A DNA stretch of 64,000 bases from NCBI GenBank assembly GCA_017445115.1, contig JAFSUU010000019.1, positions 169,354 to 233,353 on the forward strand. Direction: 5' to 3'. This document shows positions 1 through 9,306 of this stretch, piece by piece. Made by a program: the position numbers and the translations under genes. The stretch is from Clostridia bacterium (GTDB lineage: Bacteria > Bacillota_A > Clostridia > Oscillospirales > CAG-272). The notes below the pieces were generated by a model that saw only the letters and a program-made list of their open reading frames with translations, had not been told where the DNA came from and did no database searches. Each line of letters begins with the position of its first letter. The first letter of the stretch is position 1.

Positions 1-2
1 TC

Positions 3-452
3 AGAGAAGGTCACGAAATTGGCAATCACACTTTTGATCATTTTTATATGAATTCATTGAATGAATCGAGCATAGCAGATGAGATCAAAAAATGCGAATG
101 CTCTGTTTTATCGGCAGGAGGCCCTAATACTAAACTGTTAAGACCTCCCGGAGGTATCTGCAGCACGAAACTCAAAAAGCAGTGTGCTGCTGCTGATTAC
201 AATGTCGTACTTTGGTCTGTTGATACGCGTGACTGGAAACGTCCGTCAGCAGATCATATCGTCAATTCGGTTTTGAACAATGTCTCATCCGGCGACATAA
301 TTCTTATGCACGACTATGTTTCCGGTAAATCAAACACGCCTGAAGCATTGAAGCGTATAATCCCCGCTTTAATTGATGAAGGATACAATTTTGTGACCGT
401 AAGCGAGCTAATTAATTTGGAAAAAATTGAAACAGAATACTTTTCAAAGTAA
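3..452 (+). CDS. Polysaccharide deacetylase (NodB domain), 5'-truncated by the window edge
   Basis: The reading frame is open from base 3, so the true start lies outside the window. Visible NodB-homology motifs are the metal-binding HEIGNHTFDH (motif 2, H-T-F-D-H), RPPGG (motif 3), DTRDW (motif 4) and ILMHDY (motif 5, the second catalytic histidine). The family removes N-acetyl groups from peptidoglycan or other N-acetylglucosamine polymers outside the membrane. The next gene, 30 bases on, is a D,D-carboxypeptidase, so a role in peptidoglycan maturation is likely. A PdaA-like spore-cortex enzyme is possible in this sporulating genome, but the N-terminus is missing and the exact substrate cannot be assigned. 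Confidence 0.88.
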   Translation, partial: REGHEIGNHTFDHFYMNSLNESSIADEIKKCECSVLSAGGPNTKLLRPPGGICSTKLKKQCAAADYNVVLWSVDTRDWKRPSADHIVNSVLNNVSSGDIILMHDYVSGKSNTPEALKRIIPALIDEGYNFVTVSELINLEKIETEYFSK

Positions 453-482
453 TATCATAAATTTGATCGAGGTGATATTACG

Positions 483-1676
483 ATGAAAACTAAAAAATCA
501 TTAATTGCTTTTCTGTCAGCTGTAATTTGCATTTCTTCGTTGATTTCAGCCGCTCTGCCGGTGTATTGTGCAAACGGGAGCGCGGTGATCTCCGCGGCAG
601 CGGTAGAAGATCCTATGCCGTTCGATCTTGACTGCGCATCTGCAGTATTGATGGATGCGGCAACCGGTACTGTTCTTTACAACAAAAACGGACTTGAACC
701 GTTGCCGCCGGCTTCGGTGACAAAAATAATGACTCTTTTGCTTACAATGGAAGCGATCGACTCGGGAAAACTTAAACTTGATGATAAAATACAGACGAGT
801 GAATACGCTGCTTCAAAAGGCGGTTCTCAAGTCTATCTTGAACCCGGGGAAGATATGAGTGTCGAGGATCTGATAAAGTGTGTGGTGATCTCATCTGCGA
901 ACGATGCCGCCGTCACGCTTGCCGAAGCTGTCGCCGGAAGTGAAACTGCTTTCGTAGATCTTATGAACAAGAAAGCAGAAGATATGGGCATGAGCAACAC
1001 GCATTTCGAAAATGCGACCGGACTTGACGATACTACGACAAATCACGTTACAAGCGCTGTCGATATCGCGGTAATGTCAAGAGAACTGCTGTCTCATCCG
1101 CTGATCCTTAAGTACTCGTCTATATGGATGGATTCGATCAGGAACGGTGAGTTCGGATTGACGAACACAAACAGACTGATCAGGTTCTACAGCGGCGCGA
1201 CGGGCCTTAAAACGGGTTCGACTTCAAAAGCAAAATTCTGTATCAGCGCGACCGCTTGTAGAAACGGTCTCCATTTGATAGCCGTGATAATGGGCGCTCC
1301 TACGCGAGATATAAGAAACGAAGCTGCCAAGAAGCTGCTTGACTACGGCTTTGCAAATTATTCGTTATATACCGACGAAGACGGAGAGAGCGGTTCAATT
1401 CAGATAAAACACGGCGTAAAACAAAGCGCTGCCGTGAAGAGTGAAGTGTTTTCGGCTCTGCTGTCAAAAGGCGATTCCTCTAAAGTTAATACGAATGTTG
1501 TACTTGATGAAAGCGTAACAGCACCCGTAAAAGCAGGAGATATTGTCGGTAAAGTTGAATACACCGTAGAGGGAAGAGTAATCGGTTCAACAGACGTTAT
1601 TATATCGGAAAACGTTGACAGGATCGGATTATTTGAAATTTTCAGAAGAATTGCCTCATATTTTACTATGTCATAA
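483..1676 (+). CDS. D-alanyl-D-alanine carboxypeptidase (PBP5/DacF family, serine peptidase S11)
   Basis: A 397-residue secreted enzyme with a signal peptide (Lys-rich start, hydrophobic to about residue 29). All three penicillin-binding signatures are present: S78-V-T-K81 (nucleophile serine), S138-A-N140, and K243-T-G245. The C-terminal part (about residues 300-380) matches the beta-rich PBP5 C-terminal domain, and a final hydrophobic/amphipathic segment would tether it to the membrane. It removes the terminal D-Ala from muropeptides and so limits cross-linking. The GAGGTGA-like site just upstream of the ATG supports the start. Sporulating clostridia often carry several paralogues (DacB, DacF), and the sequence alone does not say which this is. 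Confidence 0.93.
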   Translation: MKTKKSLIAFLSAVICISSLISAALPVYCANGSAVISAAAVEDPMPFDLDCASAVLMDAATGTVLYNKNGLEPLPPASVTKIMTLLLTMEAIDSGKLKLDDKIQTSEYAASKGGSQVYLEPGEDMSVEDLIKCVVISSANDAAVTLAEAVAGSETAFVDLMNKKAEDMGMSNTHFENATGLDDTTTNHVTSAVDIAVMSRELLSHPLILKYSSIWMDSIRNGEFGLTNTNRLIRFYSGATGLKTGSTSKAKFCISATACRNGLHLIAVIMGAPTRDIRNEAAKKLLDYGFANYSLYTDEDGESGSIQIKHGVKQSAAVKSEVFSALLSKGDSSKVNTNVVLDESVTAPVKAGDIVGKVEYTVEGRVIGSTDVIISENVDRIGLFEIFRRIASYFTMS

Positions 1677-1719
1677 TAATAAAATATTGTATAAAAATCA
1701 GGATTTTTCTAAAATCCGG

Positions 1720-1748
1720 TTGAATTTTGGATTTTAATGTTGTACAAT
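1720..1748 (+). promoter_or_regulatory. Sigma-A type promoter for pgi
   Basis: TTGAAT at 1720-1725 and TACAAT at 1743-1748 are separated by exactly 17 bases, 56 bases before the pgi start. Confidence 0.6.
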
Positions 1749-1803
1749 ATTATTTGTTGTAAAATATTAAATTGAAATTCAAGCATCAGAAAGGCAATTA
1801 TCA

Positions 1804-3144
1804 ATGGAAGTAAAACTTTCGGACAATTTTATTTGTGATTTTGTCTCCGAAGAAGAATTTAAGGCGATCGTTCCTGAAGTTGAGAACGCAAGATCCAAAG
1901 TCATCGAAGGAAACGGAGAAGGCAACGGATTTCTCGGATGGAGAGATCTTCCGGTCAATTATGACGCTCTTGAGTTTGAGAGGATCCTTGCAGCTGCCGA
2001 AAGGATCAAAAGTATGTGCGACGTCTTTATCGTTATCGGTATAGGCGGATCATATCTCGGTTCCCGCGCCGCAATAGAATACGTAAAAAGTCCTTTTTAT
2101 AATTCATTGAATAAAGACACACCGGACATTTATTTTATCGGCAATTCAATCAGTTCTTCCGCTATTACGGACCTTCTTAGGATCTGCGAAGGGCGTGATA
2201 TATGTATCAACGTCGTCTCAAAATCCGGAACAACGACAGAGCCTGCCGTTGCTTTCAGAATATTCAGAGATCTGATGATCAATAAATACGGAAAAGAAGA
2301 AGCCGCGCGCCGTATCGTAGCAACAACAGACAAAGAGCGCGGTGCTCTCAAAGGACTTTCCGACAGAATGGGATATGAGACTTTTGTGATCCCGGATAAC
2401 ATCGGCGGCAGATACTCTGTTTTGACAGCCGTAGGTCTTCTCCCGCTCGCAGTAGCCGGCATCGACGTCAGAGAAATGCTCAAAGGCGCCGCTTCTGCAA
2501 GAGAAAAGTTTCTCTTTAACGAAGACGTTTATTCAAACGATTGCTTGAGATACGCGGCATACAGAAACATTCTTTACAGAAAAGGAAAAGTGACTGAGAT
2601 ACTCGTAACTTACGAGCCTGCGCTTCAGCTTTTCTGCGAATGGTGGAAGCAGTTATTCGGCGAGTCCGAAGGCAAAGACGGGAAAGGTCTTCTTCCCGAT
2701 TCCGTTATATTCTCAACCGATCTTCATTCTCTCGGTCAGTACATACAGGAAGGTTTGCGCAATATATTCGAAACAGTTATTGATATTAAAAAATCTTCCA
2801 ATACCGTTTACGTTCCGGATGATCCGGATAATGCCGACGGCTTGAATTTCCTTTCCGGAAAAGAACTTGCATGGGTTAATGAATCCGCAATGACCGCAAC
2901 GCTGTTTGCTCACAATGACGGCGGCGTTCCGAACCTTGTTATCGAAGTTGCAAACAGAAGCGAATTCACGTTCGGCTATCTCGTATACTTCTTTGAACTC
3001 GCTTGTGCGGTTTCCGGATATACTCTCGGTGTCAATCCCTTCAATCAGCCCGGTGTTGAAGCGTACAAATGCAATATGTTTGCGCTTCTCGGAAAACCCG
3101 GTTATGAAGATATGAGAGAATCCTTGAAAAAGAGAATGAACTGA
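1804..3144 (+). CDS. pgi: Glucose-6-phosphate isomerase
   Basis: 446 residues, the usual length of the short Firmicute-type isomerase. It interconverts glucose-6-phosphate and fructose-6-phosphate in the cytoplasm. The sugar-phosphate-binding SIS fold is seen in [12 protein letters not shown] near residue 80 and [11 protein letters not shown] near residue 140. The PGI signature around residues 198-213 ([16 protein letters not shown]) and the later QPGVEAYK segment (about residues 418-425), which holds the catalytic lysine region, are intact. It has its own promoter and a terminator, so it is probably monocistronic. Confidence 0.97.
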   Translation: MEVKLSDNFICDFVSEEEFKAIVPEVENARSKVIEGNGEGNGFLGWRDLPVNYDALEFERILAAAERIKSMCDVFIVIGIGGSYLGSRAAIEYVKSPFYNSLNKDTPDIYFIGNSISSSAITDLLRICEGRDICINVVSKSGTTTEPAVAFRIFRDLMINKYGKEEAARRIVATTDKERGALKGLSDRMGYETFVIPDNIGGRYSVLTAVGLLPLAVAGIDVREMLKGAASAREKFLFNEDVYSNDCLRYAAYRNILYRKGKVTEILVTYEPALQLFCEWWKQLFGESEGKDGKGLLPDSVIFSTDLHSLGQYIQEGLRNIFETVIDIKKSSNTVYVPDDPDNADGLNFLSGKELAWVNESAMTATLFAHNDGGVPNLVIEVANRSEFTFGYLVYFFELACAVSGYTLGVNPFNQPGVEAYKCNMFALLGKPGYEDMRESLKKRMN

Positions 3145-3150
3145 ACTATA

Positions 3151-3182
3151 ATTGTCGGAGCTTTTTCTCCGGCAATTTTTTT
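3151..3182 (+). terminator. Intrinsic terminator of pgi
   Basis: TTGTCGGAG and CTCCGGCAA form a 9-bp stem with one G-T pair around a CTTTTT loop, followed by a T-rich tail. Confidence 0.85.
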
Positions 3183-3197
3183 ATTTTTCTTTTTGTC

Positions 3198-3226
3198 TTG
3201 AAATATTTAATAATTTATAGTATAAT
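3198..3226 (+). promoter_or_regulatory. Strong sigma-A type promoter
   Basis: TTGAAA (3198-3203), a 17-base spacer and a perfect TATAAT (3221-3226), 31 bases before the next gene. Confidence 0.85.
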
Positions 3227-3256
3227 GGTATCAGAAAATATTCTGCGGAGGTAGAA

Positions 3257-3664
3257 ATGCTTAAATTAATAATAGGTCTCAAGGGCACAGGCAAAACAAA
3301 AAATCTTATTGAACTTGTAAATTCAGCTATTGATACGACAGACGGCGATGTGGTCTGCGTTGAAAAAGGAAATAAGCTCAGATTTGATATAAGGTATCAG
3401 TGCAGATTGATCGAAGCCGACGAATTCGGTATTGACAGCGCCGCTTCTCTCTACGGGTTTATAGCCGGTCTTCTTGCAAGCAACAATGACATTAAACATT
3501 TATTTATAGATTCAGCATTTAAGATCGCAGGCGAGGATATCGCTTCATTTGATCCTATCCTCGACAAGATCGCACGTTTGATCGACGAGAGAAACATCGA
3601 GTGCGTCATCACTTCTTCCATTTCGGAAAATGATGCAACGCCGACAATGAAAAAATATCTGTAA
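3257..3664 (+). CDS. Small P-loop ATP-binding protein, unknown function
   Basis: 135 residues beginning with a Walker A-like loop, GLKGTGKTKN, at about residues 7-16. LFIDSAF near residues 82-88 has the hydrophobic-Asp pattern of a Walker B strand. There are no membrane segments and no further recognisable domain. GGAGGT upstream supports the start. It sits alone between two terminators with its own strong promoter, so it is expressed independently of pgi. I recognise it as a nucleotide-binding protein only; the substrate and partner are unknown. Confidence 0.8.
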   Translation: MLKLIIGLKGTGKTKNLIELVNSAIDTTDGDVVCVEKGNKLRFDIRYQCRLIEADEFGIDSAASLYGFIAGLLASNNDIKHLFIDSAFKIAGEDIASFDPILDKIARLIDERNIECVITSSISENDATPTMKKYL

Positions 3665-3673
3665 ACAGAAATG

Positions 3674-3708
3674 AACAGGTCCGCGTTTGCGGACCTGTTT
3701 TTTTATTT
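3674..3708 (+). terminator. Intrinsic terminator
   Basis: A perfect 11-bp stem (3674-3684 with 3689-3699, GTTT loop) is followed by seven T. The T-tract overlaps the stop codon of the convergent gene, so the two genes share almost no spacer. Confidence 0.93.
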
Positions 3709-4917
3709 TTCATTATTATTAAGCTTGTCAAGCATTTCCGAAAAATCGTCCGTGACTTCATTGCCTGACGTCTCAACACGGCTGAATTTTTCAAATCTCG
3801 AGTAGAAGATCGCGCTGATCGCCGAAGTAAGCGGCAGAGCGGAAAGAATACCGAACGAGCCGACTATGATCTTCAGAAGCTCTACTATGATATTCTCTTT
3901 GTTGAACAGATTTGTCATAGAAAAGCTGTTGTTATAAATAATAAGCAGGACAGAGCAGAGAGAACTGCCGATATAAGCCAAAATCAGCGTGTTTGACATC
4001 GTTCCTATGATATCTCTGCTTATTGTTACACCGGATCTGAACAGCTCTCTGAACGAGGGCTTTTCGATCTTAGAGGCTACTTCGTGGAGAGCTGCCGCAA
4101 TATTAACGGCAACGTCCATTACCGCTCCGATCGAACCGATCAGAATTCCCGCGAAAACGAGTGCTTTAAGGTCGATCGATCCTTCATTTATACCTTTAAT
4201 ATATATAGTGCATTCGTCGGTATATCCGGTCAGCTTTATTATTGCATCAGTAACCACGGTGATTATCGCGGCAACGAGAACCCCGCCCATACAGCCGATC
4301 CCTGCAACCAGACTCATAAATGATATGCCGTTTACAATAACAAGCGTCATCGCAGTTATATAAAGGCATACGACGATTGTCCAGAAGTAAATATTACGCC
4401 CTCCGATGATCGCAGGTACAAGCACGAAGAAAACGGACGCTATAGTCAATGCAAGAGTAACGATAGTCTTTAAGCCTTTGGATCTACCGAATACTATTAT
4501 CGCGGCGCAAAGAAGCACTGCAAGAACGATAACTGCATCGGATCGTACGTATTCCGCAAATGACCATGAATTCTCATCGTTGATCCTTGACTGGTATACT
4601 ATGATATTGTCACCGGTCTCAACCGGGTTTGAATTGTACATTGCTGCGGAGTCAATAACCTGCGTTGCGCTTATCGTGTCTCCCTTTCTTGAGCCGTTTT
4701 TGATAACAGCTGTGAATTTATACGTCGTCTGAGTATAACTGCTGTTTTCGTACGGCTTGTCAATGTCGATGCTGTCAATGCTCGTTATCTTTGCTTTGAA
4801 ATACTCGCTCCCGTCGCCGTAGTTGAGGTCATACCCGTCTTTGACGGTAAAATAACCTGCGATGAGAAGCGAGGCTGCGATAACGACAGAAATTATATAA
4901 ACAATTCTGTTTTTCAT
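3703..4917 (-). CDS. YibE/F family multipass membrane protein
   Basis: 404 residues. An N-terminal membrane anchor (about residues 6-26) is followed by an extracytoplasmic beta-rich region (about 30-125), then seven or eight transmembrane helices from about residue 130 to 375 and a short acidic cytoplasmic tail. Gly-rich membrane motifs such as GIGCMGGVLVA and FAGILIGSIGAVMDVA are typical of the YibE/F family. Its transported substrate, if any, is not established. The start is followed directly by basic residues and the hydrophobic anchor, as expected. It lies 20 bases downstream of the Gfo/Idh/MocA gene on the same strand and may be co-transcribed with it. Confidence 0.85.
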   Translation of the reverse strand: MKNRIVYIISVVIAASLLIAGYFTVKDGYDLNYGDGSEYFKAKITSIDSIDIDKPYENSSYTQTTYKFTAVIKNGSRKGDTISATQVIDSAAMYNSNPVETGDNIIVYQSRINDENSWSFAEYVRSDAVIVLAVLLCAAIIVFGRSKGLKTIVTLALTIASVFFVLVPAIIGGRNIYFWTIVVCLYITAMTLVIVNGISFMSLVAGIGCMGGVLVAAIITVVTDAIIKLTGYTDECTIYIKGINEGSIDLKALVFAGILIGSIGAVMDVAVNIAAALHEVASKIEKPSFRELFRSGVTISRDIIGTMSNTLILAYIGSSLCSVLLIIYNNSFSMTNLFNKENIIVELLKIIVGSFGILSALPLTSAISAIFYSRFEKFSRVETSGNEVTDDFSEMLDKLNNNEK

Positions 4918-4937
4918 AGTCGACTGACTTTCGTCAT

Positions 4938-6263
4938 TTATTTTTTAAGTTCAAATTCCGTACCGAACTTCAGAAGCTGATTGCCGTTCTCCCACAGATA
5001 TTTATGATTCTCATAGGTAGATGCCGGTATTTCATCGTGAGGCAGGGAAGTTCTCGGCAGAAGCTGGTCACCGGCGACCTCCGGCGTCGTGCATGCATTG
5101 TCGTTTCTCCAGGCGTCGCGCTCTTCTTTGTTCCTGAGATTAGGAACTTTTACCGGAATATTTCCGTTCAGAACAGAGCGGTAAGCGAGGATACCGCAAA
5201 TGCCCATATCAACTGCCTGGTAAACGTCAATGGCATATTTGCCGTCAGGTCTTCCGAGTATTTTTTCAATAAAGAAATGAGTAGCGTAGAAGTCTGAACC
5301 GCCGTGCGTTCCGAACTGAAGCGCCATTTCTTTTGCTATCGGAGGTTCGGGATAATAATCTTCCCATTCTCCTTTGCAGTATTCTTCGCCCTCTTTGTAT
5401 ACGTGCATGAGCTGTTCCGTATACGTCGCTTTGATACCGTTGCCCTCGAGTGTTCTCTCTTTATCCGGGAATCTCGCGGCTTCCATCATACCTTTCTGAC
5501 CGTAGATCATATAGGTATAGCTTGCGGGTTCTCTCTTGAGGTCACCGTGTACGCTTCTTGCAATAGCGCCGTTGTCAAGAGTGATCATTTCAATACCGGC
5601 GCCTCTTGCTATTGCAGTCGATTTGTATTCCTGCGGGAGAGGACATTCAAAGCCGACTACTTGCACCGGGCGTCTGCCGGTTATCGTGAGCATCGGACCG
5701 ATGGAATGTGTGCAGTAGAACGTCGCATACATTCTGTTTCTCCAGTGATTGGGGTCACCGTACGTGATGGACGGCCAGATAGCAGTGCAGTCATGAATGT
5801 ATTCGCCTTCTATGTACTGAACTTCGCCGATCTCACCTTTTTCATATCTGAGCTGCATTTCAAACGCGTGTCTCATATAGCAGTAGTTCTCAGCATAAGC
5901 ATATACCATGCCCGTCTGTTCCACGGTTTCGATCAGTTCTACCGCCTGAGCCATAGTCTCGCAGGGAAGAACTTCGGTCATAACGTGAAGCCCGGCTTTC
6001 ATGCACCTGATAGCGTAAGTAGCATGCTCGTTTGCGTAATTTGCAAGAACCACAGCGTCCATATCATGTTTAATGAACTCTTCAAAATCAGTATAAAGCG
6101 CTACGTTGATCCCTTTTTCTTCCGCTTCTTTTCTGACCCTCTCGAGAAGAGGTTCATATTTGTCGCAAACCGCAACAAGTTCCGCGTCATTGTGCTTGAA
6201 CAATACGTTGATCATCGTATGTCCGCGTGCTCCGCCGAACACGCCGATTTTTAATTTTGCCAT
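4938..6263 (-). CDS. Gfo/Idh/MocA family NAD(P)-dependent oxidoreductase
   Basis: 441 residues. The N-terminus has a Rossmann dinucleotide-binding start (KIGVFGGARGHTMI, about residues 4-17) and a following acidic strand end (VAVCDKY). The AEVLPC-like region near residue 98 (TEVLPCE) stands where family members have the EKP motif; here the usual E-K-P is T-E-V-L-P, so the catalytic lysine may be replaced. The C-terminal alpha/beta domain includes HWRNRMYATFYCTHSIGP. Such proteins oxidise or reduce sugars, inositols or glycosides in the cytoplasm. The substrate cannot be read from the sequence. GAGGC precedes the ATG. Confidence 0.87.
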   Translation of the reverse strand: MAKLKIGVFGGARGHTMINVLFKHNDAELVAVCDKYEPLLERVRKEAEEKGINVALYTDFEEFIKHDMDAVVLANYANEHATYAIRCMKAGLHVMTEVLPCETMAQAVELIETVEQTGMVYAYAENYCYMRHAFEMQLRYEKGEIGEVQYIEGEYIHDCTAIWPSITYGDPNHWRNRMYATFYCTHSIGPMLTITGRRPVQVVGFECPLPQEYKSTAIARGAGIEMITLDNGAIARSVHGDLKREPASYTYMIYGQKGMMEAARFPDKERTLEGNGIKATYTEQLMHVYKEGEEYCKGEWEDYYPEPPIAKEMALQFGTHGGSDFYATHFFIEKILGRPDGKYAIDVYQAVDMGICGILAYRSVLNGNIPVKVPNLRNKEERDAWRNDNACTTPEVAGDQLLPRTSLPHDEIPASTYENHKYLWENGNQLLKFGTEFELKK

Positions 6264-6298
6264 TGCAGTGCCTCGCTATTATTTTTGATTATAATAAA

Positions 6299-6327
6299 AT
6301 TATACTAAATATTGAACTCTTCTTCAA
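6299..6327 (-). promoter_or_regulatory. Sigma-A type promoter for the oxidoreductase gene
   Basis: On the minus strand TTGAAG (6327-6322) and TATAAT (6304-6299) are separated by 17 bases, 35 bases before the ATG. Confidence 0.8.
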
Positions 6328-6399
6328 TGTGCACTTATTACAAATTGAAGCAAATTTATTGTTAATATTGTATATTTTCATAAAAATATTTTTTTGTTC

Positions 6400-6428
6400 T
6401 TCAAATAAAAAACAAATAGGTGTATAAT
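6400..6428 (+). promoter_or_regulatory. Candidate promoter for alr
   Basis: A perfect TATAAT (6423-6428) lies 30 bases before alr; the 17-base-spaced -35 is only TTCAAA (6400-6405), four of six matches. Confidence 0.45.
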
Positions 6429-6458
6429 GAACGTGAATTATAAATTATATGGTGAATT

Positions 6459-7643
6459 ATGTTGACGAATTATAATTTAAGGACATGGGCGGAAATAGAC
6501 CTTGACGCAATAGAGAGCAATTTTACTTCGCTGGCGTCTCTTGTCCCCGAGAATACAATGAAGCTTGCAGTGGTAAAAGCAGATGCTTACGGCCACGGAG
6601 CCAAAAGAGTCGCACCTCTTCTCTCGGATAAAGTTGATTACTTCGGAGTTGCCCGGGCTGACGAGGCTGTTGAGCTTCGCCGCTCCGGCATTGTAAACAC
6701 CAAGATCCTTATTCTCGGTCACACGGCTCCGTATCATTACTCCGTTCTGTTCAAGCACGATCTTATACCTTCGGTATACAATATTGAAGAAGCAAGACTT
6801 CTCAATGCCGACGCTGAAAAATACGGTCAGGTACTGAACGTACATATCGCCGTTAATACCGGTATGAACAGAATAGGTTTTGAACCCGACGCTCTTTCCG
6901 TTTCATATATTGAAGAGATCTCAAAATATCAATTCTTAAGGATCGACGGCATTTTCAGTCATTTTGCGGATGCCGACAACGGATATGACGGTTCTTTTAC
7001 GGAAAAGCAATTACGAGTTTTTATTGATTTTACTTCCGAATTGAGTAAAAGAGGTATCAATATTCCCGTCAGACATTTGTTTAACAGCGCGGCTATAGTT
7101 TCTCTTCCTACCGAATTTGATATGGTCAGGGAAGGAATATGTATGTACGGGCTTCCTCCTTCCGACTCTGTGAACCTTCAGAAGATCAACTCGCTGAAAC
7201 AGGCGATGTCGCTTCGGTCTGAAGTAATACATATTCATGATATTGATAAAGGCTCTGCGGTCAGTTACGGATGCCGGTTTGTAGCAGAGAAAAAAATGAA
7301 GATCGCAACGGTTTGCGCAGGGTATGCCGACGGACTTCCCAGGCTTTGCTCCGAACGCGGATACGTTCTTATAAACGGGAAGCGGTCAAAGATACTCGGT
7401 TCTGTCTGTATGGACCAGTTTATGTGCGATATAAGCGATATTGAGGACGTTCGCATCGGATCTGTCGTCACAATATTCGGCTCAGATGGAGATGCATATA
7501 TCGGAGCCGACGAGGTCGCGTCGTGGGCAGGTACTATCTCTTATGAGATCCTGTGCGGAATATCCAAGAGAGTGCCGCGCGTTTATATTAAAGGCGGCGA
7601 GGTCGAATCAATCCACTACGGAATACCTCATGAAGAGTTTTAG
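6459..7643 (+). CDS. alr: Alanine racemase
   Basis: 394 residues, normal length for the fold-type III PLP racemase. It makes D-alanine for peptidoglycan. The PLP lysine is K40 in VVKADAYGHGA. The second-half catalytic tyrosine lies in AVSYGCRF (about residue 269), and the conserved VCMDQFMCD segment is intact. The GGTGA site five bases before the ATG decides the start. In spore formers some alanine racemases sit on the spore coat and suppress L-alanine-triggered germination. The immediate neighbour is the spoIIA operon, but they are convergent and separated by a terminator, so a sporulation role is not shown. Confidence 0.96.
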   Translation: MLTNYNLRTWAEIDLDAIESNFTSLASLVPENTMKLAVVKADAYGHGAKRVAPLLSDKVDYFGVARADEAVELRRSGIVNTKILILGHTAPYHYSVLFKHDLIPSVYNIEEARLLNADAEKYGQVLNVHIAVNTGMNRIGFEPDALSVSYIEEISKYQFLRIDGIFSHFADADNGYDGSFTEKQLRVFIDFTSELSKRGINIPVRHLFNSAAIVSLPTEFDMVREGICMYGLPPSDSVNLQKINSLKQAMSLRSEVIHIHDIDKGSAVSYGCRFVAEKKMKIATVCAGYADGLPRLCSERGYVLINGKRSKILGSVCMDQFMCDISDIEDVRIGSVVTIFGSDGDAYIGADEVASWAGTISYEILCGISKRVPRVYIKGGEVESIHYGIPHEEF

Positions 7644-7648
7644 AAAAC

Positions 7649-7685
7649 AACAGCACGGGTATCTATTTCCCGTGCTGTTATTCTT
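7649..7685. terminator. Bidirectional terminator between alr and sigF
   Basis: An 11-bp perfect stem (7649-7659 with 7669-7679) has T-rich sequence on both sides. The sigF stop codon lies inside the stem. Confidence 0.85.
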
Positions 7686-8409
7686 TCAGTTCATTTCGCA
7701 AGAAGTTAAAGATCTTTTTTTCCTCGCGCGATATTTTTACTTGCGTCAGTCCCAGCTTATTTGCCGTTTCCTGTTGAGACAATCCTTTGAAGTATCGAAG
7801 TAATACTATTTTTTTCCAAAGAGAACTCAGCTTGTTCAAAGATTCATAGAGTGCCATCTTTTCGATTTCTTTTTCAAACGGACTTTCAGATACCGAAGAC
7901 GTGTTTTCAACAGTCAACTCTTCGCTTTCACCTATTGTTGCAGACAGGGAAGATACCGGAGCTATTGCTTCGAGCGCGTCTGCTATTTCTTCCGCCGTCA
8001 GTCCCGTGATCTCCGAAATGTCCGAAATTCTCGGCTCTCTGCCGGTGTCGGCTGAAAAGCGCTCTTTTGCCCGCATTACTGCGTATCCGTTTTGCTTTCT
8101 CACTCTGCCGACTTTTATAAGACCGTCGTCCCGCAAGAATTTTTTGATCTCGCCCGTTATCATCGGCACTGCGTAGGTCGAAAACACGTTTCCTCTTGAA
8201 ACGTCAAAACTTCTGATAGCTTTTAACATTCCGATAAGACCTATCTGGATCAGGTCCTCAGTATCGCAGCCCCTTCCCGTGAAGCGTTTTGCTATAGCGG
8301 TAACAAGCGGATAGTTGTTTTTTATAAGCGTTTCGACCGCGGATTCATCGCCGTTTACCGCTTTCTTCAGATTCAACTCGTTGTCTTTATATTTATATGA
8401 ATTATCCAT
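7678..8409 (-). CDS. sigF: Sporulation sigma factor F
   Basis: 243 residues with sigma-70 regions in order. Region 2 has EDLIQIGLIGMLKAIRSFD and YAVPMITGEIKKFLRD (about 50-95), region 3 about 100-150 and region 4 about 190-240 (SQQETANKLGLTQVKISREEKKI). Sigma-F is the first forespore-specific sigma factor, held by SpoIIAB until SpoIIAA frees it. The start codon overlaps the spoIIAB stop by one base (TAATG), and the order spoIIAA-spoIIAB-sigF is the canonical spoIIA operon. This context separates it from the close paralogue sigma-G. Confidence 0.95.
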   Translation of the reverse strand: MDNSYKYKDNELNLKKAVNGDESAVETLIKNNYPLVTAIAKRFTGRGCDTEDLIQIGLIGMLKAIRSFDVSRGNVFSTYAVPMITGEIKKFLRDDGLIKVGRVRKQNGYAVMRAKERFSADTGREPRISDISEITGLTAEEIADALEAIAPVSSLSATIGESEELTVENTSSVSESPFEKEIEKMALYESLNKLSSLWKKIVLLRYFKGLSQQETANKLGLTQVKISREEKKIFNFLRNELKE

Positions 8410-8867
8410 TATGTATTGATAGGATCCGACTCCGACAGTTTTCTTTTGAGCGTCACTTTAGTACCTTTGCCGGGCTTTGTTTTTACGCTCATCGCATCGG
8501 TAAACGACTCCATTATCATGAATCCCATCCCGCTTCTGTCACCGCTCGTATCAGTTGTGAAAAACGGTTTTTTCGCCTCTTCAAAATCGGCAATACCGCA
8601 TCCTCTGTCCGATATTTCAACCGTTAGATTCATTTCGGAATCAACCAGGCATTTCATTCTTATTTCTCCGCGCACGTCTTTATATCCGTGCACTATACAG
8701 TTTGTCACAGCTTCCGATACAGCGCATTTCATATCGGCAATATCGGCGACAGTCGGATTTAGCTGGACCATAAATGCCGTGACAAATGCCCTGGCGAGTG
8801 ATTCGTTTTGCGACAGAGACGGGAATGACAGCGCGGCTCTGTTTGTTATCTCTCTTTTTCTTTTCAT
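8409..8867 (-). CDS. spoIIAB: Anti-sigma F factor / SpoIIAA kinase
   Basis: 152 residues with a GHKL-type ATPase fold. N-box residues lie in CAVSEAVTNCIVHGY (about 48-62). The G1 box is EISDRGCGIADFE (about 84-96) and the G2 region is TDTSGDRSGMGFMIM. SpoIIAB binds sigma-F and phosphorylates SpoIIAA. Its ATG overlaps the spoIIAA stop by four bases (ATGA), so the two are translationally coupled. Length and order match the B. subtilis protein. Confidence 0.96.
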   Translation of the reverse strand: MKRKREITNRAALSFPSLSQNESLARAFVTAFMVQLNPTVADIADMKCAVSEAVTNCIVHGYKDVRGEIRMKCLVDSEMNLTVEISDRGCGIADFEEAKKPFFTTDTSGDRSGMGFMIMESFTDAMSVKTKPGKGTKVTLKRKLSESDPINT

Positions 8868-9184
8868 ATAGCTTCCTTCTTTCCGATAATGTTTATTAAT
8901 TTATCACACCCCGAAATTCTGATGATCCGGCAAACTGCTTCTGAGGGTTTATACAGCGCAAATTTTATGTTGAGCTTTGATGACGTCTGATATCTTCCCA
9001 GTATCAGTCCGAGACCGGATGAGTCCATAAAACTGACTTCCGACAGATCCAGATATACTGCGTCCGGTCTTGTTTCTATGATTTTCATATCTATTGTTTC
9101 TTTTATATTTTTTACAGAATGATGGTCGATCTCGCCTGTAATTTTAAATGACATTGTTCCTCTGTTATTAATAATTTCAAGCAT
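8864..9184 (-). CDS. spoIIAA: Anti-anti-sigma F factor
   Basis: 106 residues forming a STAS domain. The phosphorylation-site motif FMDSSGLGLILGRY (about residues 52-65) is almost identical to the known SpoIIAA site, with the target serine in D-S-S-G. In its dephosphorylated form it captures SpoIIAB and releases sigma-F. A longer frame with a TTG start exists, but the ATG at 9184 has GGAG nine bases upstream and gives the normal N-terminus. I could not find a convincing sigma-H promoter in the 120 bases upstream. Confidence 0.94.
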   Translation of the reverse strand: MLEIINNRGTMSFKITGEIDHHSVKNIKETIDMKIIETRPDAVYLDLSEVSFMDSSGLGLILGRYQTSSKLNIKFALYKPSEAVCRIIRISGCDKLINIIGKKEAI

Positions 9185-9306
9185 TTTAAGTATCTCCAAA
9201 CGTAAAATCAAAGCAAATCTGATAGCTTTATCACGATTTTATATCTTAAACAGTTAAAATGTTGTCGATATATGCATCGTTATTAAAAAAATTCTTTATT
9301 ATTTAT

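Noticed and set aside
3674..3699. CRISPR-like repeat units among the many palindromes
   Set aside because: The palindromes are single terminators with different sequences and no regularly spaced repeats; no cas genes are present.
5304..6254. A 316-residue open frame on the plus strand opposite the oxidoreductase gene
   Set aside because: It is antisense to a gene with clear family motifs, and its composition (Phe, His, Arg and Cys rich) is that of a mirror frame.
9185..9300. AAAGAATTT on the minus strand as a sigma-H -10 element for spoIIAA
   Set aside because: There is no AGGA-type -35 at the right distance, so the match to half a consensus is not enough.
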